In this document: positions 9,640-22,235 of the stretch, piece after piece
Layout: every line of letters begins with the position of its first letter
Numbering within the stretch: position 1 is the stretch's first letter
Origin: Pyrenopolyporus hunteri
Taxonomy: Eukaryota; Ascomycota; Sordariomycetes; Xylariales; Hypoxylaceae
Length of the DNA stretch: 64,000 nt
Reading direction: 5' to 3'
NCBI GenBank assembly: GCA_902806595.1
Contig: CADCXC010000037.1
Location: forward strand, 372,001-436,000
Notes under the pieces: model-generated
Seen by the model: only the letters and a program-made list of their open reading frames with translations
Database searches by the model: none
Told to the model about the DNA's origin: nothing
Program-made: the position numbers and the translations under genes

Positions 9640-11305
9640 ACGACTAAAACGAAAACAAACCCTCACCATTGTATAATACGAAAAAAAAAAAAGAACTTTG
9701 TGTATCACCACACGACGGGGCCGGCGTTGGGTAATGTATATAAAGATGCTCCTCTCATGAAAAAAAAGGCGGCCGGCGGAAACTTCCTTGCTCACATAGT
9801 ACGCGTGGTATATCATGGCTGTGGATATCATACGGCCCTCGCGATATAAAAGGGGTTCTGGGGTATGCGTTGCGTAGAGCGGTTACGAACTTGGGTCACG
9901 GACACCCACGATTTAATGAATATATCCTCTTCGTATCCGACATCGAAGGTACGCAAGCGAAGTCATTGAATTATATCGCCCATCCATTCATCCCGTTGTA
10001 TCAAACTCGGATTATTCGCGACTGTCCGGGTACCTCGATGCTTAATCGAGTAAACATCCTCTAACGCCGTTTAATCTTCACATCGAGAGGAAGTAGCTTA
10101 AGAGATTTATATTAGGCATGAGCTGCGGATACCGAGCGATTATAGTTGGCTAGGTTCAACTTTTAATTACCCAAATTCATCCGACTACCCCAGCTCATCG
10201 GAGATCAAGCCCGAGGCAATCCTACGCAATCTCAGCAGTACCCGCTACTATAAGGGATGGTATCTCCCTACGCTGGGGTTCTCTGCGCCGAGTCCAGCGG
10301 TTATAACCACCAATGGCGGGCGTTGTTGATATGGGTGTGCGTGTCTTGCTGGTTGCGAGTGTTGTACCGTCGGTCCGTTGGATGAATGGAGCTTCAATGG
10401 TTTTTTTGTCTATATTATATGGCGATATCACGATCACGGAGAACGAACCTACGAATATCTTGCCGGATCGTCTAGACAGTTAGGGCTACTCACATCTTCT
10501 ACTAAGCCGCCGTTATAAAGCAAAGTGCCTTCGACTCCACTAGAGCCTAATGGTTATGGTGACGATTCCTCTATCAGGCCATAAGGATGTTAGAACCACA
10601 CGACAGCCCTCCATACTAGATAATTGCACGATACGCCGATGGACCTATAACTACGATTCAGCAGGAAGGATCCGCTGGTGATTCACTACGCCGAGAGACT
10701 CATAGGGGATTAGTGCAAACAGCACCTGTCATTCATCAATCATAATCACTGGGGTACACAAATCCGCAAATCCGTTAAAACTCGTATGAGTAAACGGCGG
10801 TACAAGAAGGTTAAAGAAGAAAATCGCAAGAAGAGAAACGAAAAGACGGAGACTGAAATCTCGTCCGCCAGAAGCCAAAGCCGATCCACCCAGTCCATGC
10901 AACCGTCGTAACTCGTAAAAGGCCACAGAGTGACCATCGTCATGCCTAAGGCAGACGTATCCACAACCTCATGTCCCCGCGAGGGGCAGAATGGGTGTGT
11001 AGGGGTATCATATCCGTCGCTGTCCTGATTCCCGGGAAAAAGAAAGGAAAACCGCCCTACTCGAAAGAAAAAACAAAAGAAGAAAAACGACCCTGCTGCT
11101 GTAGTCGTAATGAAGAGAACAGCCCTGTCGAAGTAGCTGTGACCGAAGGGAAAACCGGAGGAGGAAAAAACATTGCCGCCGAAGAGAAGAGAAAAAGTTG
11201 GTTGGTGCAAATGATGTCTATACTAGACACCCGGGAACCGCCACAAAGCTGCCATTTGTGTCGATGGTGATGCTAACGCATCCGGAGGGAGCGAATCGGA
11301 GCCGT
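9640..11305. other. Long intergenic region, no gene recognised
   Basis: About 1.7 kb between Mge1 and the convergent 747-aa gene. Short frames occur but none shows a domain or consistent splicing. A purine-rich, A-rich stretch lies at 11035-11190. Confidence 0.5.
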
Positions 11306-13842
11306 CTAGAAACGGTAGGAGTAATTGGGGACGATAGTGTCATCCGAGCCGCGCATGACCGCCTTGCCCTTTCCCTTGACGTCCGGCTTGGTGGAAGGGC
11401 CTTCACCGTTGTCGTTGCCATCTTCATCGTCACTCGCATTGCTACCGTCCTGCGAGGTCTGCGAATCGCTGCGGTAGGGGCTGCCCTGGTAGTGCGGGCC
11501 CAGACGATAGATGTCCCACTCGGGGTTCATCGGTTCCTGGCTGACCTGCTCGTCGCTCTCCTCGTTGGTCTCGGTGTACCAAGTGCCGCTCAGCTGCGAC
11601 AACTGCTCCGCGGCCGACTGTTGCTGTTCGCCCCACGGCTGTTGTCCCCACTGCACCTGCTGCTCTTCCTCTTCTTCCTCCTGCCCATGCGGCATCGGCA
11701 CCGGCGTCGGGAAGCGCAACGAGAAATCATCGGCGGTCTCGCGGCTTGCGCCCGTCAGCGGTTCCCACTTCAAAGGCACAAACGAGGCCTGGTCATCGCT
11801 ATTAAGCTCGTCGTAGATACCCTCGGGGCCACTCTTGCCAGCGAGAAGGCACTCCTCGTCGATCTCCGTCTTGAGGTTGTCGATCGTCTTGGTGTTCTCG
11901 TCGCGGCGCTTCTTGCTCTCCACGCGCAGCAGGTAGACGCGGTCGAGGCGCTCCTGGGCGTGGCACAGGTGGGAGGCGACGTGGTCGCGGATGCGCTTGT
12001 CGCGGCGGGCGCGGCTCACCTCGGCGGTCTCGCGGGCCTTCTGCTCGCGCTCCGCGCGGGCGGCGGCGCGCTGCTGCTGCAGTTGCGGGATGTACACGTA
12101 CCGCAGGTCCTCCAGCTCCTGCTCCAGCGTCTGGATCCGCTTCTCCTGCTCCGCGATCTCGGCGCGGAGGGCCGTGTCCGCGGCTTCCTGCTCGGCGATC
12201 ACGCGGTACTGCGACTCGAGGTACCCGTGCACTTGGGGCCCGGCCAGGGAGACGAAACCGGCGCCGATGTCCTGCGCTTCGTTGGTCGCGCGCTCGACTT
12301 CGGTCTGGAGAGTGGGTTTCGCGTTAGTCAAGGCCTAGTCATAGGGTGTACGAGAGAGGGATAGGATGTGAAGTTAGGGATCAACTTACGCTGGTGTACT
12401 TCTGCTCGGACGCGGCGGGCTTGGGGTCGCTCTGAGCTTTGCCGTGCAGGTAGTCGCGGTGCTTCTTGGCTTCCATAGGAGCCATACGAGAGTATTTCCC
12501 CAGGAAAGAGGGGGGAGCCATCGGGTAGTCGTCTACACCGGGAGGGGTGTAGATGATGGAGGGGTCCTCCGGCACCGAGTACTGGGGGGAGAATTCCTCC
12601 CCAGTGATCTCGTCGCACTGCGTCTTGATAGACGTGGGAAACCACGACAGCTCATTCTTGCGCTCCACAGGTCCCTCGGGGCGAGTTCGGGTCTCGGAGA
12701 TGGGCGCCTAAATGAAAGTTAGGAAAGCCCGTTCTAAATATGGAGAGAAGTAGGGACACGGGGGAAATGAAGAAGGAATAGTTGGACTTACGTTGAGAAC
12801 GGCATCGAGATCCTCACGTTTCCAGCGCTGGGCGTCTTCAGACATCGCCAGGAACATGCACGGAGTAACACGAGGGCAAGGCTCAGTTCCTTCCTCGTCA
12901 TCAGGACCGTCGTTCCAGGGGATGTTGTGGTCCTGAGCGGTGGCTAGCGACTCATGGAAAGAGAGATCCATGCCAGCCGGAGGAGTGATATGGCTGCTCT
13001 GAGGCTTGGGCAACTCGAAAGTCGCGTCACCCGGGGTGTCACCGCCCATGTTATCAGACCTGAGGGCGATGTCCATGTTCTCGAGCATGCTAATTGGGAC
13101 ATGAATGTTAGTACGGGTACATCAACACTAGAATAACCTCAGAAAGTTAGGGGTGCGGGACAAATATGGGCTTTACGTACGTGGTGATATCCTTGTGCTC
13201 GGACTTAGCCTTGGACGACTCGCCCTTGGGAGCCTCGTCGCGTTCGCCAATCCACTTGAACAGGGGATCGGGATCGGTAGCTCCTCCTCCCATGGAGGGG
13301 CCGCGCATGGCGACGTAAGCCTGCATCATGGAGTTGGTGAAGACGGGGGGCTTCTCCTTTCCATTAGGCTCGTAGGCCGAGCAGCCAGGAACGCACTGCT
13401 GGGAACTAGAACCGGAGTCAGTGCGGGGGGTCTGGTTCTGGTCCTCAGAGGCGTCCTCCGAGGCACCAGAGTCGGAGACAGTAGTCCAAGTAGAGGAGAC
13501 GCCATCAGGGCCGCTCTCGGAAGTACTGCACATGTTTCGGTCCACGATGACGGTGTAACCGAAACCGGGAACCGGGCTGATTGAGGGGCTGGGGCTAGGG
13601 GGGACGCGTCGGATAGACTGGTTAGATTGAGGCTCGAGATCTTCATCGATGTCATGGAAGAATCGGAAGTTTGAGCCATCCGCGCAACGCGCAAATTCCC
13701 ACTTAGGAGGGGAGATAGTGACCCAGCCTGGGGTTGGGGGGTTAGTTTGGTTGAGTTATCCGAAGCGAGGGGTCTTGGGGGGGAGCTTACTGTCACCACC
13801 ATCCGACTGCTCGGCGGCAGGCTTGGTGGTATGAGTGGCCAT
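11306..13842 (-). CDS. Uncharacterised coiled-coil protein, 747 aa
   Basis: I do not recognise this protein. Five exons fit in phase: 13842-13791, 13727-13181, 13089-12792, 12707-12390 and 12334-11306. The N-terminus begins MATHTTKPAAEQ and runs into WVTISPPKWEFARCADGSNF. A Ser/Pro-rich and then acidic region follows (DSGASEDASEDQNQ). The middle part has aromatic and Pro motifs (SWFPTSIKTQCDEITGEEF). The last exon has a long Glu/Arg/Gln-rich heptad region (about residues 440-600) that should form a coiled coil. The C-terminus is Gln/Glu-rich and ends PNYSYRF. No signal peptide or transmembrane segment is seen. A cytosolic or nuclear scaffold role is possible but not shown. Confidence 0.8.
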
Positions 13843-14767
13843 GGTAGGCAAAAGACTCGACGAGATGAACCTTCGACGAGGTAGTCAATTGAAATCAATA
13901 GGCTTACGAGGAAGAACGAAGGCAGCGACGATTGACAATCAACAGATGTCGACGAGAGACGCGGCGAGATAGGCAAGAACAAATGGTGTCAATAAGAGTT
14001 GACGACAACGACCTTAGTGAGAGTCGACGATAACAAGAAGCAGCGACGAGTCTGGAAGGAAATTGTTATTGTGTTGGGAGAGAAAAGTTTTTTTTGTGAA
14101 CGGCGAAAGTCGCGAAGGTGGGTTGTTTAAATACTTGTGGGAAGAGAAGAAAAAAAGAGGAAACGAGAGCAGAGGGGAGAAAAACTCGTCGAGCTTTGTC
14201 CACAGTACCGACGGGAAGTTTGGTGACGGGCAATCACTCCGTTGCTGAGGTATCGACTTTTTAGGGCTAGAACCCGTGGAAAGGCGGCAAGAACCCTCTT
14301 ACTCGCACCACTACACGGACGCCGAATGCTCGTTACCTAGGTGAAGGAGTGAATAGTGGCATGCGTCCAGAGAGCTACGTCCTGCCTAGGTACCTAGGTA
14401 GGTAGCAAACACTGTCCAAAACACCATTAGCAAGTACAGATAGGTACGGCTTATTAAATACAGGTAGGTGAATATTAGAATCGCTATCAGATAGAGGTAC
14501 TTCCAAATAGAGCCTATACCTAATACCTAATACCTAATGCCCAATACCTACCTAGTAAGATGCTACCTAACTCCCCTTTGGTAAGGGCTCCAAGGACGAG
14601 TCTCCTTGGTACCCCTGAGTTCGTGATCTTAAACTAGAATCCGTACCTAGGTATTCATTTCCACCTCCATTCTTCGTTAATCGGTTCGCCCTAAGTCTAC
14701 CGTCGGTTGATAGCAAATCATTACAAGTTCGATTTATATAGAACGAATTTCGTACGTGGTAGGCCGC
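13843..14767. other. Intergenic upstream of the 747-aa gene
   Basis: Bases 13843-14250 are likely promoter and leader, rich in GA-type repeats (CGACGA). Bases 14385-14560 hold dense CCTAGGTACCTAGGTAGG motifs and a TACCTAATACCTAATACCTAA tandem (about 14517-14538). No gene is seen. Confidence 0.5.
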
Positions 14768-17700
14768 TCACTTCTTTGCTTTGCTCTTCGCGCCTCCGGC
14801 CTTGCCCTTGCGGCCCTTTGCTGGCTTCTCGCCGTCGTCCTCACCCCCGGCTGCGGCAGCGGCTTTCTTGCCACCCTTCTTACCCTTAGCCTTGGGCTTT
14901 TTAATGTACTTGTCTTTCTCGATATCGACGTCGTCATCGTCGTCGTCAACAACCTCGGCCGCCTCAACCACATCCGCGTCGTCATCTTCGTCCTCCATCG
15001 CCTCTTCTAGATCCGGTTTCTCTTTCGAGGCCTTCTTCGGAGCGACTACACTGGTAGCCTTCATAAACGGAATCGGGTGTGACATCGCGTTGTATCTATA
15101 AACGTTTAGTTCGAGAGCCAAGTGCTACTAGCATGCGTTTAACTTACAGTCTGGTAAAAGTAGCCTTGGCCTGAGTGTCGATGTTGACCAGCTCTTCGTC
15201 TTGAGGGCCAACGCCTAGCTCCTTGATGGAATCGAAGTCTTCTCTCGTGAGGAAATAGCTGTCCATAAGTTCAATGACCTCCTCGACGGATTCCTTGCCT
15301 TCGTCGACTAGTCTCTTCACAAGCCGCGTCCAGAGCACCGGTAGATACTGCTGGCGAATTTCATTGTGGTCACCGGAGCTCCTCAGCCGCATGTGCGAAT
15401 GTATTTCGCGAATATACCTGCCCAGCTTTCCGTACTTGCTGTTGTTGCCAAGCCATGTGGTGAAATTCGTTTGCATCAGCTGGCCGGCCACGAAGCTAGC
15501 TGGCCGAACTGTACTGAAGATTGCGTGTGTAGGCATCAAGCTCCACTGTTGCTGCGGCCCGTGAATCATCCGGTCCACCAAGTCGCCATCGCTGATGCTT
15601 TCCGCCGCCTTGTCAAAGAGTTCCAGAGCCTTGAGATTGCGCTCGCGCGCACTCTTGAACTGGCCCTGGCCTAGGACAGCTGGTTTGGTTCGTAGGTAAT
15701 TCTCTTGTATCATTAGATAGCTGAATTCGTGGTCGTTGAAGTAGAGCTCGATCTTGTCGTTGAGGGTCGCCTTGCTCGCGGGGGAGAAAAGGCCTCCACC
15801 GAGCATCTTCTGACAAATATCCCACGGCTTTAACACTATCGACTTCTCCCACGCCTTCGACATATCCTTGCTCTGGCCGTAATCCATGGAAGACTGGTCT
15901 ATCTTGATAGTGGATAGCATGTTGATAATCTGCCTGATATCTCGGTTACTGCCTTCGATGAGCGCGTCGAGTACTTGGGGTGACAGCTTTAGGCCCTCCC
16001 GGTGGCAGATGGTCATCATCCGCGAGCGGATTTGGTCGACTGTTGGTCGTTGAAATTTGATGTCGAATGCTATGAAATCAAATGGTTTCATCTTGGGCAG
16101 TCTTCGCTCGTTGCAGATTAGAATAAGAGGCACCTCCGTCTTCTTGCAGAACTTTACGAGAGCACCCACGCCTCCGCGATCGCCGGCGGACATTCCGTCG
16201 ACTTCGTCCATGATAAGGACAATATTCTTCTTCTCCTTATCTACCTTCTTTCCATCTCCCGCGAAGAAGCCGCGGAGGGACGTGTTATTCATGACGTCGC
16301 TGACACCGGATTCCACTAACTTTTTACTACGGGTGTCGCTAGCGTTGCTCTCTAGAACGTCGTATCCCTCGAGCCTAGCAGCTAGGTGCGCTGCTGTTGT
16401 CTTGCCGACACCGGGAGGGCCAGAGATGATGATAGCCCGGGCAGCACCCATACCATCTGCGCCTCGCTTTTGAAAATTATATTTGCGCGACTTGTGCCAG
16501 TTTCTCAGCCAGCTCATGATCTTCTCAACGGCCGCCTTGTTACCGCAAATATGGCTAGCTTGGGTTGGGGCGTACTTCACGGTCCACAGCTGAGAAAGGG
16601 GAGCCGGGGCGGCTGGAGGAGGAGGACCGCCGGCACCGCGTGCGACGGCAGCCTTCCGCGCTTTCTCCGCTTCGGCTTTTCGAGCCTTTTCTTCTCGCTC
16701 CATCTCCGCAGCTTGTTCCTTGGCTTTTTCTTCCTCTAACTTCCGCTTTTCCCGGATCTTCTCGGCACCTTTTCCGCTTCCACCTCCAGCGGGAAGGCGA
16801 CGGATGAGTTCGAACAAGCCTTCCTCGTTGATCGTCTTAATGCCATGCTGACGAATCTTAGCCAGCTTGCTGGGGCCGGCATCCTCGCCTAGTACCACGT
16901 AGCTAGTCTTGCTGCTTGGCGCGCCGGTAATTTTCCCACCGTACCGTTTCACCAAAGCCTGCGCTTCCTCGCGTGCAATGGTAGACAACTGTCCAGTGAA
17001 AACAAACGTGAGACCGGCGAGACAATCCTCCTCTCCCTCGGGCAGCTCCGTGATGGGATTCGGTGGTGGGCCGGTATTTCCCCCGCCTGCTGCCGCCTTT
17101 CTCCAGTCGAATTTGGCATCGGGGTCCTTGGCCGGCGGCGTCGGTGGCCGGACCGTAGGGATGTCATCTAATATCGCCTGGATCTCTGCGGTTTCTGGTT
17201 CGCCGGGCTTTTTGGCCCTCGGGGCCCTCGGCTTCTTCGCGACCGGCTTCTTACGAGACGAAGGTTCATCGTCGTCATCTTCCTCCTCGCTGGAGGCGGC
17301 TTCAGGCGTCTTCCTCTTCTTCGCCGAGGTAGACACTACGTTACTCTTGACGGGCTTCGATACAGCAGGCTTATCCTCTTCGTCTATCGGCTTGGCACGC
17401 GAAGCAATTCTTTTAGGCTTAGGGAGAAAGTCCTCCTCGCTGTCCTCTTCAACGTAGTCGTCGTTTTTCCTTTTATTACGACTCTTCGCGTCGGCAGCAT
17501 AGATATCATCCCCGGCATCCGCATCATCATCCATAAAAGCTTCGTCGTCGTCACCTAAATCGTATCGCTTGGATCTGCCGGAAGAGCGCTTCTTCGGTTC
17601 AGTCTCATCGTTCTTGGTGGGGGCTACAACATCTTTCACGACCGTCTTCTTGTTTCTCGGGCTCGAGCGTATTTCGACTTTAGGTTTAAGCTGCGTCTTT

Positions 17701-18173
17701 ACCTCGGGCTTCGCAGCCGACTGGTCCTTTGACTTGTTCGATGCGAAGTATTCGCTTGCCGTAGTAGTAGTGCCCTGGACCTTATTGTCGCTATTTTTTT
17801 TCTTAGTTCAAAACTGGCGCAATCGATGTAGACGGAGGAAGATAGCACTTACGTCGCCTTCTTCCTCGGAGTAGATTTAACTGCCGGTCTCTTTGCCCTT
17901 GAACGCCATTTTAGCTTTGATCAAATAAACGGTTTCCCTCGGGTGGGATAGCTCCTATACTTACTCAACAGCTACATCATCGTCCTCATCGCTATCGTCT
18001 ACAACTTTCCGGCCCTCTAGGGATTACCGTTAGCTGGTGTGACATTGGCGTAATCGCGGGAAGTACGCACTGCTACGTCTTTTGGACGGTTCCTCGTCTA
18101 CCTTTTTCTGGGCCGGCTTCGAAGACGCTGGAGCGCCGCCCTTAGGCCCAAAGAAAGAGCGGATATCAGGCAT
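14768..18173 (-). CDS. RFC1: Replication factor C subunit 1 (large clamp-loader subunit)
   Basis: Large subunit of the AAA+ clamp loader that opens PCNA at primer ends. Exons are 18173-18071, 18016-17965, 17897-17853, 17790-15148 and 15095-14768, giving 1056 aa. The N-terminus MPDIRSFFG resembles a PCNA-interaction motif. A basic/acidic region holds the family motif SEYFASN. A BRCT domain (about residues 320-405) includes GLTFVFTGQL. The AAA+ module has Walker A GPPGVGKTT (about 525) and Walker B IVLIMDEVDGM (about 600). The C-terminal RFC1 domain runs to RLYNAMSHPIPF, then an acidic stretch and a Lys-rich tail likely to act as a nuclear signal. The fourth exon's acceptor was placed after AAATAG because the earlier CTAAG breaks the frame. 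Confidence 0.95.
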
Positions 18174-18658
18174 TATGCCCTAAGTTTCTGTTGTCGCTGA
18201 TGACGCTGGTGACCAAGGGAAAGGGGTAGAATGGTCACCAAAGGAGAGCGAAAATTTCCGAGGGAAAAGTCGATGATATGCGAATGTAAATGGTAGACGC
18301 GAGTTATGACGCGCTCACGCTAGGAACTAATCCCTGAACTAATCTGCAGCTTTAATGGGACTGATTCGCGAAATGCGCACCAGCCAAGTGGTGCCTGCCC
18401 GTACTATAGGTAGAAATAGCGGGTCTGGTCTAGGTGCCTACAGCCGCTACAGCAGGTATCTTAGGTATCTTAGGTACCTTAGCGTGGCTGCCATTCATGC
18501 TGAGATGTACCCAGACTCGATGGGATACACGGGGGGTACGTACCCCGCCAGCGGCTGCGGGTCATTCCGATAGCTTTTGAACTTCAATTCTCAAATTTCA
18601 AAGTACGGAAAGTCTCAACCAGAGCTTTCGACAATTGAGTCTCTACGCTCCCACAAAA
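18174..18658. other. Divergent promoter region, RFC1 and uL16m
   Basis: A 485-bp region between divergent RFC1 and MRPL16 genes; both promoters must lie here. A TTAGGTATCTTAGGTACCTTAG repeat is present at about 18459-18481. Confidence 0.5.
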
Positions 18659-19526
18659 ATGCGTTCTAACGCGCCATCATGTCTCGTCGGTGCTTTCCGG
18701 TCCCTTAGCATATCTCACACTCCCACCGCGCGACCGTTGATAAGACAGAATGCCTCGGTTGTGTCCCGAACGATTCAGCCCCTCCAGAATGTCCGTCTCT
18801 TTTCGGCAACGGCGTCGATGGCCGGTAACTGGTTGGAGCCCAGTATAAATCGCAAGAAGAAGATGATGAAGGGGCGGCCTAGGGTCCCAACTGGTGGCTC
18901 TACGAAAGGAACAACAGTGATCTGGGGAGACTATGGATTGCGAATGACTGATCACCATCGAAGAATCAGCGCGCAACAGCTTAAGATTGCGGAGGACACT
19001 ATCAAACAACGGCTGCGTGGTCAGAAGTACCGGTTATATAAAAGAGTCTGCTGTAACGTCGGCGTGTTTGTCAGCGGAAACGAGGTCTGACTCTATCCAT
19101 GCCTATGCCACCTGTCCACGCACTCCTTCGTAACTGACCTACGTTATAGATGCGTATGGGTAAAGGAAAAGGTTCATTCGATCACTGGGCCGCAAGGGTG
19201 GCCGTAAATCAGATCGTCCTAGAGCTGAAGGGAATGATTCACGAACAGGTTGCGCGTGACGCATTCCGGTTAGCTGGTAATAAGTTGCCCGGTAAGCTCT
19301 ATCTCACACGGTATATGGTAGACAGATTCCCCTAACATTATACCCAGGACAATGGGAGTTCGTGAAGAAGGGCGAACCTCCCGTCGTAGGAATTACCAAG
19401 CTAGATGGGATTACGTTGGAAGATCTCAAGAGACCAAGACGAAAGGTGCCTGCAGAGTCATTAGGACCAATTCCTCCCCCGGCGTCAGGCTCAGACGGCG
19501 GGCGGGCACCTTTAGACCTTCCATGA
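18659..19526 (+). CDS. MRPL16: Mitochondrial ribosomal protein uL16m
   Basis: Protein of the mitochondrial large ribosomal subunit near the peptidyl transferase centre and central protuberance. Exons are 18659-19084, 19150-19291 and 19348-19526, giving 248 aa. The first 50 residues are basic and lack acidic residues, as in a matrix presequence. Family motifs include NRKKKMMKGRPRVP, the segment TTVIWGDYGLRM, and MRMGKGKGSFDHW across the first intron, then QWEFVKKGEPP at the third exon. I chose the ATG at 18659 because the frame further upstream opens only with TTG. The C-terminus is Pro/Gly-rich. Confidence 0.95.
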
Positions 19527-19838
19527 TTATAGGTCCTATGCCATGTACAACTAAGGTGTGTAAAGAAAATATTACTTGGCCGCGGGCGAAAGTCGCCTAT
19601 TTGATGTTGAGGCGATATGTTTTCTACGTATCAATGTACCTACCTATCTAGGTAGATACTGCACCGCCTCTTGAGGAGAACACCTGCCACTTACATTTAG
19701 ATTTATAACGCATCAGGTACCTGGTTGGTTACTACATACATGTATCCATATACCCTAGTGGGTTGGCTAGTGTGTAATAGAGAAGTCACGAAGCACCCTC
19801 ACACCTCATCTAGTATCTAGGCAGGCACATTGGGTCAC

Positions 19839-19876
<38 letters not shown>

Positions 19877-20082
19877 GTTCCCGAACTTTTTCTCATCCCA
19901 CACACCATTTACCGAGGAGTCGGCCTTACCACATCCTCCAACGTCATGAAAGCGCCATTATAGTCTAACAGCACACGTCTATGCCCTCCCTAATCCACAC
20001 TATGTTCTTCGAGATAGATATAGTCTTAGCCCTACCCTTAACGCAGGAGTCTCCGAGAACATGTTAAGTCGTTCGCCTTGGC
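19527..20082. other. Intergenic with CT dinucleotide repeat
   Basis: No gene seen. It contains the (TC)n tract at 19843-19873 and scattered GTACCTACCTA motifs. Confidence 0.5.
19843..19873. repeat. (TC)n microsatellite
   Basis: An uninterrupted TC dinucleotide tract of about 31 bases. It lies 210 bp upstream of the next gene's start. Confidence 0.95.
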
Positions 20083-21889
20083 ATGGCTACCTATACTGAA
20101 GTTGAACTTAGGACATTCGATCTTTCTAGTACCGAGCCTAACTTCTCCTTGTCCGTGACCTCCCTTGCGTTGATTTCCGACTTGCCGCATTCTCGGTACT
20201 CCTCGGAGGAACTTAATCAGTTGATCCAGTCAAATCAATTATGGCTTATTTCCCCAGGTATTTGCCGAATGCAAATCATAGTAGCACAGAGTCAACCATC
20301 AATAGAATTGGGCAAAACCGAATCTGGTTTTCTAGAATATATAGCCGGCGCCATCTGCCAGTGTCCGGTAAGTCACCTCTCCAGTCGTCCGTAAATTTAC
20401 TTATATGAATTAATCTAGATCTGGCCGTCACTCGGTCTTACAATCAAGCAAGAAGATATCCAGTATCAGCCATTATACGACGGGGCGCCAAATCTTTACT
20501 TCATCATCGAACATCTACACAAATCTTCCGTACTCTTATCGCCACCACATAGCCCCACGGCCCGTCTTGACGGAATAGAGTGTCTGTTCCGTTACCAATC
20601 AGTCAGCTCTGAAACGTCTAGCCATGTAGTCGGACCGTCCGATACATACGATGCCGGCGTAGACGATTACCAACCTGAGATGATTTCACAACTAGAAACT
20701 CCGGAGCTAGCCTACGATACCGACGAAGACGCTATATACCATTACTATTGCGAGAACTCGACGATCGATGTTCTCGCCGGTCATTCTCGAAAACAATGGG
20801 ATGATGCGGCTCACTTCGCACATATGGCATTATGTATAATCATCGGCATTAAGAAACGCATACGTGGATTGCGACTACTCCAGCTCGATGATAGACCCTC
20901 ATTACTCGAATTAGCCCCCGCTATTTGGAACGCTCACTATCTTAAGGTTCTGTGAATTTTCTTATGAGCACCGAGACCATGTCTAACGCTAAAGCTAGGC
21001 GGTAACATTTCACGCGGCTAGCATTCCTACAATTTCGTCTATTCTGGCAGCATGTCCTCGAGCACAATCGTCGTCCCTGAGGGAGAAGAATAAGCATTTA
21101 CTAGCAGACGATACTCTTAGTAGCAACCTCCCTACTAGCACGGGTACGGACGTCGACTCGAGTGCATATCGACACTCTGCCCAAGAAAAGCTTTGGGATT
21201 TAGTACGAACGAAATTAGAGCCAACCGTTCGCATAAGGAATACCGGCGTGGAAATTCGATCGTCGAAAAGAGAATCCGTCAATCAAGTCATGGATTTTAT
21301 ACCTCCGGAGATAGTCACCCTAGTCGATTTCGAGCGTGGGGGCTATGTTGATGTGCTGGAAGATATCGGTTTTCACGATGCTCTTGCCGAGGACTGGCAA
21401 TTATATCAATATTCAGGATCTCAAGCTCAGGAGAGTGATAGCAACTCTGACATAGAAGCTGAATATCGGTCCTGGCCATATGATAATCAGGATATGCCTT
21501 TAGAGATGGCTGAGACAGGAGAGGAGGAACATGTCTATCCGGCCTACATTCATGCTTGGAGCGCTCCCCTTATCGAAGGGCTTCCGAACTCGGACGAACT
21601 ATACAGTACCTCAACTATCGAGCATGATACTCCTGATTATTATAACGATCACATCATGGATATCGATGAATTGCATACGTCGGATTATTCCTACAATGTA
21701 CCAAATATATACGACACTACAGACAGGCCGCCGCATAGCCCTGAGTATATACCTCAAGACGAATCGCGTTATGACAGTATACGCGGAGGGGATGATACAT
21801 CTAAAGGGGTAGATGAGGGATTGATAGACAATAATTATTATTCAGGTCGGGGCGAAGCGGACAGTCAGGATGTGGGAGCGTATGGGTAA
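20083..21889 (+). CDS. Uncharacterised acidic protein, 561 aa
   Basis: I do not recognise this protein. Three exons fit: 20083-20367, 20419-20951 and 21022-21889. The second intron was placed at CT|GTGAAT...GCTAG|C, which keeps the frame and gives YLKVLIPTISSILAACPRAQ. The N-terminal third is hydrophilic with beta-like segments (CRMQIIVAQSQ, NLYFIIEHLHKSSVLL). A helical segment DAAHFAHMALCIIIGIKKRI lies near residue 240. The C-terminal 220 residues are highly acidic and rich in Tyr, Asp and Ser, so probably disordered. There is no signal peptide. Codon use is more AT-rich than in its neighbours, which may indicate weak expression or lineage-specific origin. Confidence 0.7.
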
Positions 21890-22235
21890 TATTGACAGAC
21901 ATATACCTAGTAGATATATAATAATTATAGATGCTAGACGCGGCCTGCTGTCGTCAAAGCACTTCTAAACGCCATCCTTCTCAGTCTATTATCCTCCCCT
22001 CTCGAACGCTAGACGTGGGGAACCCTTCACGATGAACTTAGTCCGCCTATATTGGTGATAACCACCCATTACTCCTCTAAAGGCATATAGCCCCGACGTA
22101 TCGTATTTGTTTGACGAGCGTGGTAGGTAACCGGAACCGGATATTTGCCCAACACATCCTAATAAAAGAAAAACCTTTGGTGGTGTCCTGGACTCCTCGT
22201 GCCAAGGCCATCATCCTCCGACGAGGGCCCTTCTT

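Noticed and set aside
9870..10440. Possible small genes between Mge1 and the 747-aa gene
   Set aside because: Short, without start context, domains or splice continuity.
11198..12364. 388-codon plus-strand frame opposite the 747-aa gene
   Set aside because: It is the shadow of the GC-biased coiled-coil exon; Leu/Ala/Arg-rich with no family match.
17791..17801. Splice acceptor CTAAG for the fourth RFC1 exon
   Set aside because: It leaves the reading frame out of phase with the previous exon; the AATAG acceptor at 17791-17792 restores it.
18635..18658. Upstream start of uL16m
   Set aside because: The frame is open but begins with TTG; the first ATG is at 18659.
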